Positions 48,501 to 52,530 of a stretch of 64,000 bases of DNA are shown here, in pieces; the stretch's first letter is position 1; each line of letters begins with the position of its first letter. The notes under the pieces are model-generated. The model worked only from the letters and a program-made list of their open reading frames with translations, did not search any database and had not been told where the DNA came from. A program made the translations under genes and the position numbers. Source of the stretch: JAMZMI01 sp049115715 (GTDB lineage: Bacteria; Bacteroidota; Bacteroidia; Cytophagales; Cyclobacteriaceae); NCBI GenBank assembly GCA_049115715.1, contig JAGDZQ010000019.1:101160-165159 (forward strand). The letters run 5' to 3'.

Positions 48501-49001
48501 TCCGGCGGACTCAGTCGTTCCATTAAAGTAAGTAGCAATAACCGCATTCGCTTCGCTAGCTCCACCGTTCAACGTAACGCCAGTAAACGAATGTGAAGTT
48601 TCAGCAGTAAGAGCAAATGAATAATCCGGAGTTCCATCAACAGTACTATTGACGTACAAACGAATTTCATCTCCTCCTCCTACTCCAGTGAACCCGTCAA
48701 CATCAATTGTAACGGAAGTGAGATTAGTAAGATCATCTGATGTACTTGCCCCTGAATCAAAACTCGCATTCAAATCAGGTTGATTTGGAGGAGTTTGAGA
48801 ATACCCTTGAACAAGAAAACCTAGAAGCAAAAAGGAAAGCATGGATGCTTTCAAAGCAAATGATTTACCAATTGAATTTTTCATGGCGAATGATAATTGA
48901 TCGAATAAATTCATACGATTTGGGTGATGGTTTTTGGGATAGCTATTAATCCCTGAAATATTGCTGGTTGTAATGGTTGTTATCTGTATGTGTTCTTTCA
49001 T
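27525..49001 (-). CDS. Giant (7158-residue) Calx-beta/Ig-like repeat surface adhesin, T9SS type B cargo
   Basis: An unbroken 21.5-kb frame. The signal peptide is MKNSIGKSFALKASMLSFLL ending GYSQ; the ATG for it at 48884 is the more conventional start, while 49001 adds 39 residues. Residues ~85-1870 are bacterial Ig-like domains (VDTREPT, FTFSEAV, DVAGNAG), including six 103-residue near-copies. About 1870-1970 is HYR-like. About 1970-6745 holds roughly forty Calx-beta domains, each ending in a NDD or DDD linker and with VELDE-type acidic motifs that bind Ca2+. Three cadherin-like domains follow (~6750-7060). The last ~95 residues (FNVFSPTEVDGFNDVW, GTGVQALPRGEYIYLIKLND) are the gliding-motility-associated type B sorting domain. 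It is predicted to be exported by the T9SS and to act as a SprB-like adhesin in gliding or attachment. First gene of the operon with porP and ompA. Confidence 0.93.
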   Translation of the reverse strand: MKEHIQITTITTSNISGINSYPKNHHPNRMNLFDQLSFAMKNSIGKSFALKASMLSFLLLGFLVQGYSQTPPNQPDLNASFDSGASTSDDLTNLTSVTIDVDGFTGVGGGDEIRLYVNSTVDGTPDYSFALTAETSHSFTGVTLNGGASEANAVIATYFNGTTESAGSTQLDVTVDTQGPTPTITGPSLHNNITFNVTITYDEVLDPANDLEEDELGWTNLDDGNETSNFLNPTPQQVYTVDLNPDASLLQAGIVVYEDDFSGVVDVKDLAGNGAGNDSFTTPYVAPDATVTINQASGQADPTNASPINFTVVFNAAVTDFTTGDVTLSSTGPGTLVGTVTGSGNTYNVAVTGMSDDGDITATIAAGVTTTGAAGANLASTSTDNVVGYDVNSPTINNVTIVSDNATNTLAIPDDVITLTFDSDEVIATPTVSIAGNTVTPSSGDGQNWTATYTVQSGDANGIATFSITYADPAANTGNGSPLTATSGSGAGTSVTIDRDDPTVTISSVTPSPTNLGVVGVTIDFSEDITGFSNGDFTISQPGVGANTSDFTMVMADEYTADFNFTATDGTYELSVAADALTDVAGNGNTVSNTFSIVVDRTGPTVSLDNGADDIMKDGDSETITATFVDLAGLGSNVPTITIGTDVVAQNMTGGPLVWTYAWTVGAGVSGTDGNVALSVSVNDVLGNASSAATGEILYEVDNTNPTVTDVSVSDVLLTDADDGGASFDVAVTFNDEMNTGATPMIVFGSSVAGTLTFSSGAWNPGGTVYTASYTVGDGNAETSNITIDVTGAQDEAGNNQDDYTPLSEFSIENLNPTVNSVTLTAGDDNTDGNLVSSESTGTIEITVTFSEQVTAPPAMSFSGGSTTLGAATPTPSGASTSYVYSVAVSDGEEDITGIDVTLAATGADAAGNAFAGNTTNDLFNIENEDPTVSTVTWSLGDDNADEILDSGESSGTIEITVTFSEQISAPPAMTFSGSSTSLGAATPSPMTAATSYTYSVAVSDGNEDITGIDVILAATGTDALLNSFGGSTTNDVFDIDNEEPTLAVTMGSAALAEGETTTVTFTFSEEVAGFTNADITTIDNGSLNTVTTGDNIVFTATFTPTDDLELDNSNIITVTMSGIADVAGNAGTGTSSSPNYEVDTREPTLAITMGASSFLVSESTTVTFTFSEAVTGFTNADITTIASGSLNTVTTGDNIVFTATYTPDDDVEFDNSNLITVTMSGVVDAAGNAGLSTSSSPNYEVDTREPTLAITMGSAALAVGETTTVTFTFSEAVTGFTNADITTIDNGSLNTVTTGDNIVFTATYTPDDDVEFDNSNLITVTMSGVSDVAGNAGELTSSSPNYEVDTREPTLAVTMGSAALAVGETTTVTFTFSEAVTGFTNADITTIASGSLNTVTTGDNIIFTATYTPDDDVEFDNSNLITVTMSGVADAAGNVGELTSSSPNYEVDTREPTLAITMGSAALAVSETTTVTFTFSEAVTGFTNADITTIANGSLNTVATGDNIVFTATYTPDDDVEFDNSNLITVTMSGVADAAGNAGELTSSSPNYEVDTREPTLAVTMGSAALAVGETTTVTFTFSEEVTGFTNADITTIANGSLNTVATGDNIVFTATYTPDDDVELDDTNVITVTMSGVSDLAGNAGELTSSSPNYEVDTREPTVGVVVADNSLIVGATSLVTFTFSEAVSGFTNDDLSIDNGMLTSVNSIDGGITFTAIFTPTDDIEVGTNDITVDMTGVSDLAGNAGEGSTNSNNYAIDTREPTFTSVILSSNNGTTPGTSSTTGYTKVGDIITLSLTASEDLQTPVMTILGQGASENNAADADEATWNGTYTTLVTDTEGNVAISISITDIAGNTASTTATTNVNNVIIFDRTAPSLDNPLSDIAFRLENAPNDVISITGASVFSDMFTLSYSGSGSHTPFDYSVSGTDLTIDYNSPGIGTQSVTITATDLAGNTTDDVFDVTVEASAVTYVILGTETVDEDTGTPIRTFTVTRSGNTYYQSTVDLALTGEASDAGDFTAIAGTAGITGLTGTITFPSNAGGTSTGSDSQTITYAIDDDVVVEGDETVIATISNPQANNGITPAPDATIGSGTGTINTATATKTIDDNDQLRVSIADVTQAEGDGDNTLTFTVSITGESDEGVRVTAVLDPQTATLLDDGEGNTIADTDWVNPGNNAITFAAGTATLSQTFNVTIKGDEVVELDETFNADLISLRRASDDSAFPADMDVAFSDASAVATLTNDDQAVISIVTAADTEFVEGAAGGASNSAQFAVRIDGQVDRNVDLRYTAEQIGSASAPAVAGDDFVVPSGANDDITFDGILIDAASEQIGLVELIDENLVELDEAFRFTLFSIQAGGRDVIFTGSLSQISVDAVIDNDDQAVVELELEETASNFVSSDFNLAEGAGASDGSGTITATYRVLLSNPVDAAISIDYATADDSAVENDGAVVGDNDYDQTNGTLNFTAEDQEETFTVTINKDDVVELDESFDITLSNIVDDNRWVRFATEDDEESPTVAAPTSTTDATSIDNDDDAIVSLSTTTTVAENVTTQSYTITLDQEVDANVSVDYQTGNGTNASAADNAIAGSNALRDDYIAVSNTPVTFAPGELTKMFSVTVHDDDVVELAQDFEVIINDLVNNSRDVILEDEDMGASPTSITKVTEITDNDQAVISINDLSDITEGDDAVYTVSIANSKVIDTEITLTYTVDGAGLATGVIAGDYDNTTDNGTFTIAALTNSDATAITIGTVDETNSLVEPDETMEATLAFSNTYGTRNIILDTDAADIEGRVIILNDDQFTVSIAQTPTTVGEAAASQAYVVSLSNPVQENVTVDVLWSSAELEATDDYSTTTGFNGNNSNPATLTFTGTTSDVAAAQTATYTFSWIADGLVEDDESFNLQLQTIVDGNIPDDNSAIAADPNDDVTTDIIDDDAATVAVDLVTIASTSPNNNESDAGTKSFTFNLVLDNSLEGTVTAEYTTLAATANASDYTEVTMGSEVIGPGAGNYPVTVTVSGDEIVELDEDFALTLVADISNYDDKNERDISNNATNTDDATIVNDDQAVISFVGDRTVNEADGTVTFDVTLTGQVDVGVTVDYVIANGSAPATDGTNGADDLTDNGTGTLTFDASGASEVETVSITLTNDLIIEQNETFTITLSNIQATGRNVIFTGGAANLSNTVTITDNDSGSFSIATDADAAEGNSGTTTVTYTVTFTGTAGTTGADEIVTVNYALGAGTAIAADFTGAASGSLNFFNADGTPTVETFTVTVAGEDLVEADETIIYSIAETPSSYEDLADIVVSSTPATYTIENDDTATITLTTDGSITEGDVTATYTVSLSQPVDQDVVVTFGAYDGTAGDLTLDARGVEDYTDPTDEVITFSASLAGSGVVTENRTITITDDDIVELSQNYFVFLSETTMPYSYVNVSESDGTPDNTENVSQVIMDNDAASISIDDISAVTEGDNLVYTLTIADSKQIDTDITVTYTIDGASATYPVDATDYNDAGSGSLTFSNYNNTQTLTIGTVDEANGLVEADETIEITLTGVSNFSTRSVALDADAADVEGTSGIDNDDTFTISISQTPTTVDEDADDPSATTDVSYTISLSAPSQEDVTVDVQFTSTEVESDGSDYPLATAFNGGDGTGTGGTEEAQLSFTGTNSAGMAQSATYTFTFNDDDLVEEDEAYTLTLNDVVATGISTMAAQIAAGPNNAVTTDIVDNDVLTVSLLDQTATVTEGDAGTTNIEFEIKLDHDVEGSVTVAYTTANGTALVEEGATVGDNDYNATTSTIDVSSMADDTYIIQIPVNGDVIVERTETFDFSLTGISNFGERSVQFVGAAGSLTNTATITNNDITELYIAETAISANEGNTGDGITFQVLTITTDLVIDANINVAVQDLSTGDITLGTTDFSVANNFTILAGNTTVQFAVIHSVDDVVERDETATIALNGINQGSLGAVAFAEYDTYISDDDATSGDADGFDDEATVTLINDDEVTFTFADATIDGQGFNESDDDGSTDVLTYVLTSSHAIEDYGSETFDISYAIDLDPATGSGEGASETNDFVDANADGDGDVLTGVITVNTFTVGATHQVTLQAADDNLVELDEHFNFSVTAIDADLNNLGRMARFALSAGAVADETSLGFNGEIVDLDVAELNVVVDAGGSSVMETDSGTTPIGFLVTLSNPVDAEISVAFSSQDGGLTSGATTADFDYTSQTGTATFTIGTNSDQTITIPVVGDFKVEDDEEVGVRIQTARVDGVLEGTTLFADEISIGVNDEQTGTIENDDSATLVIKDADPNTLEGDVTPGTSTFTVHLFDTGSLPAEVDAPVDRDVTVQFNTLDGVDGDLGVGTIGAVSNITDPVDGDFVANNGTITFLASTGSTSNTEETVTVTYETDLDPETDEHFEVEILDNGNFVITDATAEHTVNVVVPVDPTLRKGTGLVLNDDRPIFTTTVNSNGDENGTAPVVFDVTLTGDIITVASVTVDYAITSTNATVGVDYDASDDPLTGMLTFSAGNTTQQVSIAILDGNIAEATENLTITLSNPLPSSNAELGDAVDITATATIADDDMVTVLLGVDDANPVEDVTGTITFTASFTENVDEDIAVDYAVTGTASETDDYTATTSGTLNFTGPITGGSSQTVVVTLVGNTIVEGDETVVLTLNNVVSNANVILDGSVTDLASTATIDDNDAALISIADFSVGEGDGTATVTVTSSAQIDRDITIELTAAEDGAVAEADADGSVTVGGGDFDAVTSQLVTISALATTGSFDVTINEDFIVEGSEDFDISIANLLLNGGAIMDNTDVAIDVAGTNDAAVVTITDNDVSELSLGDVTVGESDGTISVPVTLTRAVDVDITIDHETVAGTATAGADYTAIAPGTDFVITAGNTMANLSVVINDADMGLVEGQEALTVEASNLIGIADHAITIETDVNPNVSSSTITINDNDQAIITIADISGTETALDGAQTVTIATDAPIDLNVTFNLSTVVGTAIDADIAGNDVTDEEDYVAISNQLITIDAGTLVPNATVQVTINDDNLVEADESFSLRLSALNAVAINRDVIFSGSAATLDATVSITEDDASIISIADVDQTATGDNESNSMNFVISITNPIDEDIELTVNTIIGTAAEDDDFTAISNASYVIPASTFSASLATQQVIIISDNLVEADENFTIQLSGLSPSAGKDVQFSTLTSSVNATGIIEDDDEARITIAQNATGTEGAGETVTFTISMTNPVDQAIVFNASTALTGDAAVSDLSAITNQQVIFPIGDNADKTVTVNLVDNDIVEGDETFDLSLTSLSIPTGRAVAFYDTTPAVQTSISSTATISDDDSAELSIADITVNEDDGTATITVTSSAEVDENVTVNISSGDDSALDGSDYTAIAGASTVTITAGLTSNTFDIALADDVIVEGTESFDVTISNDVVTNDDSHDVSLGSAVDAVVTINDDDITTLSIVDASADEGSDVTIEVTSDLAFDQAVTVDLASVGVSATATTDYGVVAGTVTIAQGATSGTVTVTTVDDNIVDGTETFTGTISNLSVGPVGTDGYNASIADTEGTFTINDLDEATFSLADATGTEGSNATVTVTTDVALDEDVEVAISYADGTADVTDDYSDAVASVTISAGDLTGDLVISLPNTAGTNGEVVEGTETFTVDVTGFTVTNDASHSTVETGGAATATVTIDDNDITTVSIASASTSEGDDMTFTVSSALEFDTNVTVSISTADNSALAGLTEDYLALSGSTITLTQGALSGSITTQTIENTIVEGTEDFTATISALSVGPVGTDGYNATLGTATETFTINDDDVTTLSIVDASSDEGSDITIEVTSDLAFDQAVTVDLASVGVSATATTDYGVVAGTVTIAQGATSGTVTVTTVDDNIVDGTETFTGTISNLSVGPVGTDGYNASIADTEGTFTINDLDVATFSLADVTGTEGANATVTITTDFVLDEDVAVAVSYTDGTAAVTDDYSDAVASVTISAGDLTGDLVISLPNTAGTNGEVVEGTETFTVDVTGFTVTNDASHSTVETGGAATSTVTIDDNDVTTVSIASASTSEGDDMTFTVSSALEFDTNVTVSISTADNSALAGLTEDYLALSGSTITLTQGSLSGSITTQTIENTIVEGTEDFTSTISALSVGPVGTDGYNATLGTATETFTINDDDVASISVAGVTVGESDGTATVTVSSDLALDEDVTVTLSTSDDTAIDASDYTSVSVPVVITAGNTSATSAISILTDDIVEATESFNISIASLVVTNDASHSASLGTSTASVTVSDDDAAVINIAGVTINEADGSASLSVSIDNAVDEGISLTATSTDGTATSTDDYTSLGLGRAVSFATGITTAQTLSVTVQDDDKVELDESFTVSLSGLTFTGDRNISIGNSDGTVNITNDDSSVISVEDMTINEEAGQVTLVVTMTNPVDTDISFSGRTITDGSATSNVDFTRITATGYTISEGSTAADDVTITITNDNIVEDDETFEFELSALSNSSRDVTFSSATSTESSLITITNTDQARISLADATVSENVGSNTIDFVLSMTAPVDRSVTVTANTVAGTAVVGDDFSSLAGQTFTFPSGNNNNLTVSVSVEDDNIVEAIETFNVALSNIVIGSGDMRNVDFATNGDSATGTINDDDSATITIDDVSANEGLSGTTDLTFTATLTGQVDESVIVTYSTVDVTTNSSDYTGQTDATVTFSANEITGVETQDIVISINGDLLVENDETFEVSLSGINITGKDVTIADATGIGTIINDDARPEIVVPANEIAISEASVTGQLVSSIQVNNLQTTGEWVIAGGNQGTVFGFRDINELFIADDTNLDRESVDSYSLRVTVSDGVNVSEEATIEISVTDVNDTQPIVTAGQVFTVSDDAPNTTVVGTVEFTDLDITGTVGDFTVASGSLEGVFELNFNTGVITIIDTDALDFETQTTYSAFVTVSDGVEISDAVEITIDVENTNDAPELISVEDVNEVDDLDEDATTIDFIETTSAGTAVATFTTTDMDVDDTHTYELVTGDGAEGNSLFRIEGDQLVVASVLDADDSPVSIRVRSTDNYAGNPLFVEQVFTVTLVDDPSLGLDEFFNVFSPTEVDGFNDVWNVPGLSFFEDASVKITSAQGDLVFESKGYDTPFNGTKNGTGVQALPRGEYIYLIKLNDGTGREYDGSFTLL
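30541..32676 (-). repeat. Direct 1068-bp duplication of three Calx-beta domains inside the adhesin
   Basis: The block 31609-32676 recurs as 30541-31608 at an exact offset of 1068 bp (356 residues, three Calx-beta units). Landmarks: gtgaaagtttctgtag at 30547 and 31615; gatcgt at 31263 and 32331. One internal stretch of ~290 bases differs by only a few bases. Protein positions are about 5442-6153. Confidence 0.9.
44014..45867 (-). repeat. Six tandem 309-bp units (103-residue Ig-like domains) inside the adhesin
   Basis: The boundary sequence ggctcacgggtatctac (or ggctct variants) recurs at 44014, 44323, 44632, 44941, 45250, 45559 and, diverged, at 45868: six exact 309-bp periods. Each unit encodes one domain with TVTFTFSEAVTGFTNADITTI and SSPNYEVDTREPT. 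A more diverged seventh unit lies at about 43705-44013. Protein positions are about 1045-1663. Confidence 0.92.
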
Positions 49002-49031
49002 TGCGGTGAATAATTAGATTAAACCGAGAGG

Positions 49032-49062
49032 CAAAATAGCAGGACTATAAGAATTATCCAAT
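49032..49062 (-). promoter_or_regulatory. Candidate promoter of the adhesin operon
   Basis: On the minus strand, ATTG (49062-49059) and TATTTTG (49038-49032) are spaced by 20 bp, one base short of the TAnnTTTG consensus. Transcription would start near 49025, giving a short leader to the 49001 start or ~140 bases to the 48884 start. Confidence 0.45.
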
Positions 49063-49541
49063 GAATGGGAAATGAATCTTTTGATATTTTTTGGCCTTTG
49101 CACAATGTTTCATCAATGGATACGTTGTAAAGATTCGGTTCTCAAAAGCTAAGTCACTATTTTACAGAAAGTTAAAAACGGAAATAGGCTCACCAATAGT
49201 TGATTCCCGTTAGCCCTACTTTTTTACCCATTCATCTACATATTTTCCAAAAACACGAGTAACCTTCAATCGCAAAATACCTGAATTAGGGTATAGGAAA
49301 AATGAATATAATCCTATTTATTAATGAACACAGGAGATTCACGGCTAATGTAATTAGGCTCAAAATATGTTTAAAAAAGCACCCATTTTGCACCTTGATT
49401 TGACTATTAGAAATGAACTCTCTTGATCAACTTTCGGACTCATAAAACCATCAAATAAAAAGAGAATTTCCATACGTATTCAGACCCTATTCTTCTTTAT
49501 ACATAGACTCTTATGGAGTGACTAAAATGGGGTTGTCGGGA
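49063..49541. other. Gene-free stretch upstream of the adhesin operon
   Basis: A/T-rich sequence with stops in all frames. I see no gene, RNA or convincing regulatory motif. It leads into the tandem repeats starting at 49542. Confidence 0.5.
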
Positions 49542-50120
49542 TGGGATTCCTGTAGGTGTGGGGATGACGTTCTTATCTAAACTCGGCTTATGAATTATTA
49601 AAAAACCATTAGAGATTTGGGGAAAGATAATGACAGGAAAGCCAAGGAATCTTTTAAACCCCGCTGAGACTATCACGCCTTTTTTTGTTAAAACTTTAAA
49701 ACTAAAAGGCTCAAAGTGACGGTAGATTTTTTGAGTGATTATCGGAACGTAAATTTGGGATGGGATTCCCATAGGCATGGGAATGACGTTCTTATTTAAA
49801 CTCTACCCACAGATTACTAAAAACCATTAGAGGTTTTTGGGAAGGGTAATGATTGAAAGTCGAATGGGCTTTTACACCCCGCCGAGACTATCATGTCTTT
49901 TTTTATCAAAAATTTAAAGTTGAAAGGCTTATTGTGACGGTTGTTTTTAGGTAATTATCATAGAAAAGGGTTGTGATGGGGTTCCCATAGGCAGGGGAAT
50001 GATGTTATTATTTAAACTCTACCCACAGATTACTAAAAACCATTAGAGGTTTTTGGGAAGGATAATGACGGGAAAGCCAAGGAATCTTTTACACCTCACT
50101 GAGACTATCACTGAGTGACT
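49542..50120. repeat. Three tandem copies of a ~217-bp structured intergenic repeat
   Basis: Copies begin at the palindromic head GGGATTCC...GGGGATGACG or GGGATTCCC...GGGAATGACG at 49543 and 49762, and GGGGTTCCC at 49978 (periods 219 and 216). Each then has TCTTAT-like sequence, a hairpin AAAAACC-ATTAGA-GGTTTTT (49819-49838 in copy 2, 50035-50054 in copy 3), GGAAAGCCAAGGAATC, GAGACTATCA, a second hairpin (GCCTTTT/AAAAGGC at 49677-49683/49704-49710) and TGAGTGATTATC. Copy 3 lacks the second hairpin: GAGACTATCAC joins directly to TGAGTGACT. A fourth, diverged copy is at 3370-3525. No ORF is conserved between copies. Confidence 0.85.
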
Positions 50121-50336
50121 AATTAGGTGGGATAGAAATGATGAGGCTGCATGTATGGGATTCCGTGACTATGGGCTGCATAGAGGAGTAGCAGGCAGAA
50201 CAGAATTGTACGAAAGCAAAAATCTGATGTACAAAAATGAACATATTTTTTCATTCAGGTCGAAAATTTCCACACAATTAACTGAAATAAAGCACGTTAT
50301 GATTTTTGGCACACCTATTGTAAAACTACAAGCATT

Positions 50337-50603
50337 ATGACCAATCACAGCCAAAAGTCTAAAGGTAATCGCATCAAAACGCTCATTCTTGTTTTGGGTA
50401 TTTTGATTGCATTGCTTATCTCCTTAAACACCAACTTATTTGTCGGTTCTGAGCCAGTAAACTCAAACGTCCCTGTGCTAGATAACACAGAAGTGAAAAG
50501 TTCAAAATCAAATAAGAAAGCAAGTACCGATGAGATTGGTTTTCATGCTGCTCTTGACGTACTTCAGGTAGCTACACAAAAAATCTCCTATCTGATTCAT
50601 TGA
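50337..50603 (+). CDS. Small single-span membrane protein, function unknown
   Basis: 88 residues. A basic N-terminus (NHSQKSKGNRIK) precedes one hydrophobic helix (about 15-35, LILVLGILIALLISLNTNLF), then a Ser/Lys-rich linker and a short amphipathic end (ALDVLQVATQKISYLIH). I do not recognise the family. The gene lies 62 bp upstream of the PspC-domain gene on the same strand, and the two could be cotranscribed. It is probably real, given its membrane-protein composition and position outside the repeats. Confidence 0.5.
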   Translation: MTNHSQKSKGNRIKTLILVLGILIALLISLNTNLFVGSEPVNSNVPVLDNTEVKSSKSNKKASTDEIGFHAALDVLQVATQKISYLIH

Positions 50604-50664
50604 TAAACATCCAAACTGCTTCTTACAAAACATTACTTCAAACTTCAATAAAACAATCACACAG

Positions 50665-50850
50665 ATGGTCAAGCGACTTACAAGATCAAGAAATTCAATT
50701 CTAGGGGGAGTCTGTGCTGGCATAGCAGAATATCTTAATGTGGATCCGCTTGTAGTACGTCTGCTCTATGTTGCGCTATCGGTTGTAAGTGTAGGTTTTC
50801 CTGGAATATTGGTTTACGCGATTCTTTGGATCGTGATCCCGGAAGGGTGA
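50665..50850 (+). CDS. PspC-domain small membrane protein
   Basis: 61 residues, a stand-alone PspC domain: KRLTRSRNSILGGVCAGIAEYLNVDPLVVRLLY followed by a hydrophobic helix and YAILWIVIPE. The motif GGVCAGIAEYLNVDPxxVRLxY is diagnostic. PspC in enterobacteria relays envelope stress to PspA; short stand-alone copies are common in Bacteroidota and their role is unclear. No psp partner genes are nearby. Confidence 0.92.
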   Translation: MVKRLTRSRNSILGGVCAGIAEYLNVDPLVVRLLYVALSVVSVGFPGILVYAILWIVIPEG

Positions 50851-50859
50851 ATAGCTAGC

Positions 50860-51127
50860 CTTGATCAGTAAAACTGTGATCAAGAAACAATGGGTAACGA
50901 AACAGTTTTTTTGAAAGGGTCGATCCTTGTTGTTTTTAATACCTAGCTAATCCTACTTCGTTTGAGGCATTCTTTGGAGACTGAAATCTCTAAATGCGGT
51001 TACCCACCCAATCGTGACATTTAAGCAGTTTTTAAGTTAAATCTTATAGTTAATTGAGCTTAAGAGCAAGTCCAGTCTCGTTCTGTAGATTGAACATTGT
51101 GATGGGATTCCTGAATAAATCAGGAAT
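50860..51127. other. Gene-free stretch with two palindromes
   Basis: The 347-bp gap 50851-51197 has no gene. It holds an imperfect hairpin, CTTGATCA (50860-50867) with TGATCAAG (50877-50884), without a T-run, just after the PspC gene. At 51107-51127 ATTCCTGA-ATAAA-TCAGGAAT is a perfect 8-bp palindrome followed by GACG, like the head of the 49.5-kb repeats (ATTCCC...GGGAATGACG). Confidence 0.55.
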
Positions 51128-51197
51128 GACGCAGAAATAATAACGTCACACTAAACAAATCATTCACTTTTACCAGCTACCGGCAACTTACTTATTG

Positions 51198-52364
51198 CTA
51201 TAGGAATTTAGAATAGGTACTGATCCATCTATTGGGGACGTCTCCTTGCAAAGCTTGCTCATAGTCTGCGTAGCTGCAAGGCACCATTCTACTTCTCATA
51301 AACCCTACTTCATCTTCTGGGTGTGGTACTTCCATCCACCACTTTTCTGATGTTTTGCTCTTGTAGAATTTAATCGTAGATGGGTCTCCACCTAAGGATA
51401 CTTCGTAGACGAGATAATCGTTGGATCGGAAGTTCTTTTCTCCTTTTCTATTGTAAAAACCTTCTATGAAATACCAGATCATCGTGGCAACTACAAAAGA
51501 GGTTTTTGCATCGGGAGAGTCTTTTGCCGCATCGAATCCATAAATCCCAATCGAACTCAACTTGTCATTGAGTCCAGCGTACCAGCTGAGCTGGCAGGCT
51601 TCCTCCCCTGTAAGACCGTACACTTTAGGGTCAATAGCTCCCGGACAATAATGGGCCTGAAGTGCCGATATGTCAAAGCTCAGCATGTCTGCATCTCTTA
51701 TTACGGGTTCCATTTCTTTTACATTTTCTTTAATCACTCCAAGTCGAATTGCTTCAAAGCCAAGTGTCTCCAGTAGATCCGATTCTGATGCGCCCACCAA
51801 ATAGGACTGAGATGCTAGGTGATAGTAATTAAAGAGGTAATTGGGGTCGTGCTTGATGATCTTGTGTATATGAGAACCTGAAAGATGACTCTCCTTTGGA
51901 TCACTCAGGTCGAACTTGTTGTCTACGTTGAGTAATGTGATAAGCTTATCTCGATTTTCATAACTCATATACTGACCTATGTCCAAGTCATGTGAGCCGC
52001 CAAACAAAACGGGCACAATGTTTTGCTCCATCAAGTATCCGCATACTTCTTTTAATCGCAGATAGGTATCCTCAAGTTCGGGTCCATTTCTAAAATTTCC
52101 AAGGTCTACTACTTTCAATGTTCCTGATCCTTTCTTTAGTTGATAGAAGGATTTTCTTACCGCATCTGCAGATACAGCTAGTCCTGCCCTATTCTCTTCT
52201 TCGGCACCACGAGACTCCATCAGTCCAATCAAGGCGATATCAAAACCGTCAAAATCAGGCATGTTTTCCTTGTTGAGGTATATTGATTGCGCTATCGAGG
52301 AAGATGAAAGTCCTTCTGCTGCGATAGTCTCTGAGATGGGGTCGAAAAATAGTTTGAGATCCAT
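51198..52364 (-). CDS. Arginase/formimidoylglutamase-fold protein with degenerate metal site
   Basis: 388 residues from the ATG at 52364; an extension to 52391 would use TTG. The ureohydrolase motifs are recognisable: FGGSHDLDIG (residues 121-131 of the short form), DNKFD where active enzymes have DAHxD, and LSFDIS where they have SFDxD. Thus two of the six usual Mn ligands are changed (His to Lys 150, Asp to Ser 233), while His 125, Asp 148, Asp 152 and Asp 231 remain. Catalysis of guanidino hydrolysis by the standard mechanism is doubtful. The C-terminal ~110 residues (SLGGDPSTIKFYKSK, WWMEVPHPEDE) are an addition seen in Bacteroidota relatives as I remember them. No hut genes are adjacent. 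Confidence 0.75.
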   Translation of the reverse strand: MDLKLFFDPISETIAAEGLSSSSIAQSIYLNKENMPDFDGFDIALIGLMESRGAEEENRAGLAVSADAVRKSFYQLKKGSGTLKVVDLGNFRNGPELEDTYLRLKEVCGYLMEQNIVPVLFGGSHDLDIGQYMSYENRDKLITLLNVDNKFDLSDPKESHLSGSHIHKIIKHDPNYLFNYYHLASQSYLVGASESDLLETLGFEAIRLGVIKENVKEMEPVIRDADMLSFDISALQAHYCPGAIDPKVYGLTGEEACQLSWYAGLNDKLSSIGIYGFDAAKDSPDAKTSFVVATMIWYFIEGFYNRKGEKNFRSNDYLVYEVSLGGDPSTIKFYKSKTSEKWWMEVPHPEDEVGFMRSRMVPCSYADYEQALQGDVPNRWISTYSKFL

Positions 52365-52439
52365 ATGTCTTGGTGTGTGGGGACTTGGCAAATCTAAGAA
52401 ATTTAGACCTCAGTTATTTAGACGAAATGGTAATCCCGT

Positions 52440-52530
52440 CTCGAGCCTGCGTCAAGGATGGAAGTGGAAATCCTTTTTGCGAGGCACGAAGCAAAAAGAT
52501 TGTAGCGAACAGCCTGCCCGGACGCCCAAA
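52440..52530. repeat. Palindromic intergenic element, possibly a dispersed Bacteroidota repeat
   Basis: CTTTTTGC (52473-52480) and GCAAAAAG (52491-52498) form a perfect 8-bp stem, flanked by GGATGGAAGTGGAAATC on the left and ATTGTAGCGAACAGCCTG on the right. From memory this resembles an element frequent between genes in Flavobacteriia and Cytophagia (GATGGAAGCGGCATCCTTTT, a palindrome, AAAAGATATAGCGGA). Only one copy is seen here. Short ORFs crossing it are not credible. Confidence 0.5.

Noticed and set aside
28242..48949. More than thirty plus-strand ORFs of 60-170 codons antisense to the adhesin gene
   Set aside because: They are shadows of the repetitive Thr/Ser/Val/Asp-rich coding sequence. 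Their translations are low-complexity, recur with the domain period, and lack start context.
49497..50354. ORFs of 60-93 codons across the tandem repeats
   Set aside because: The frames are not conserved between repeat copies, so they are not coding.
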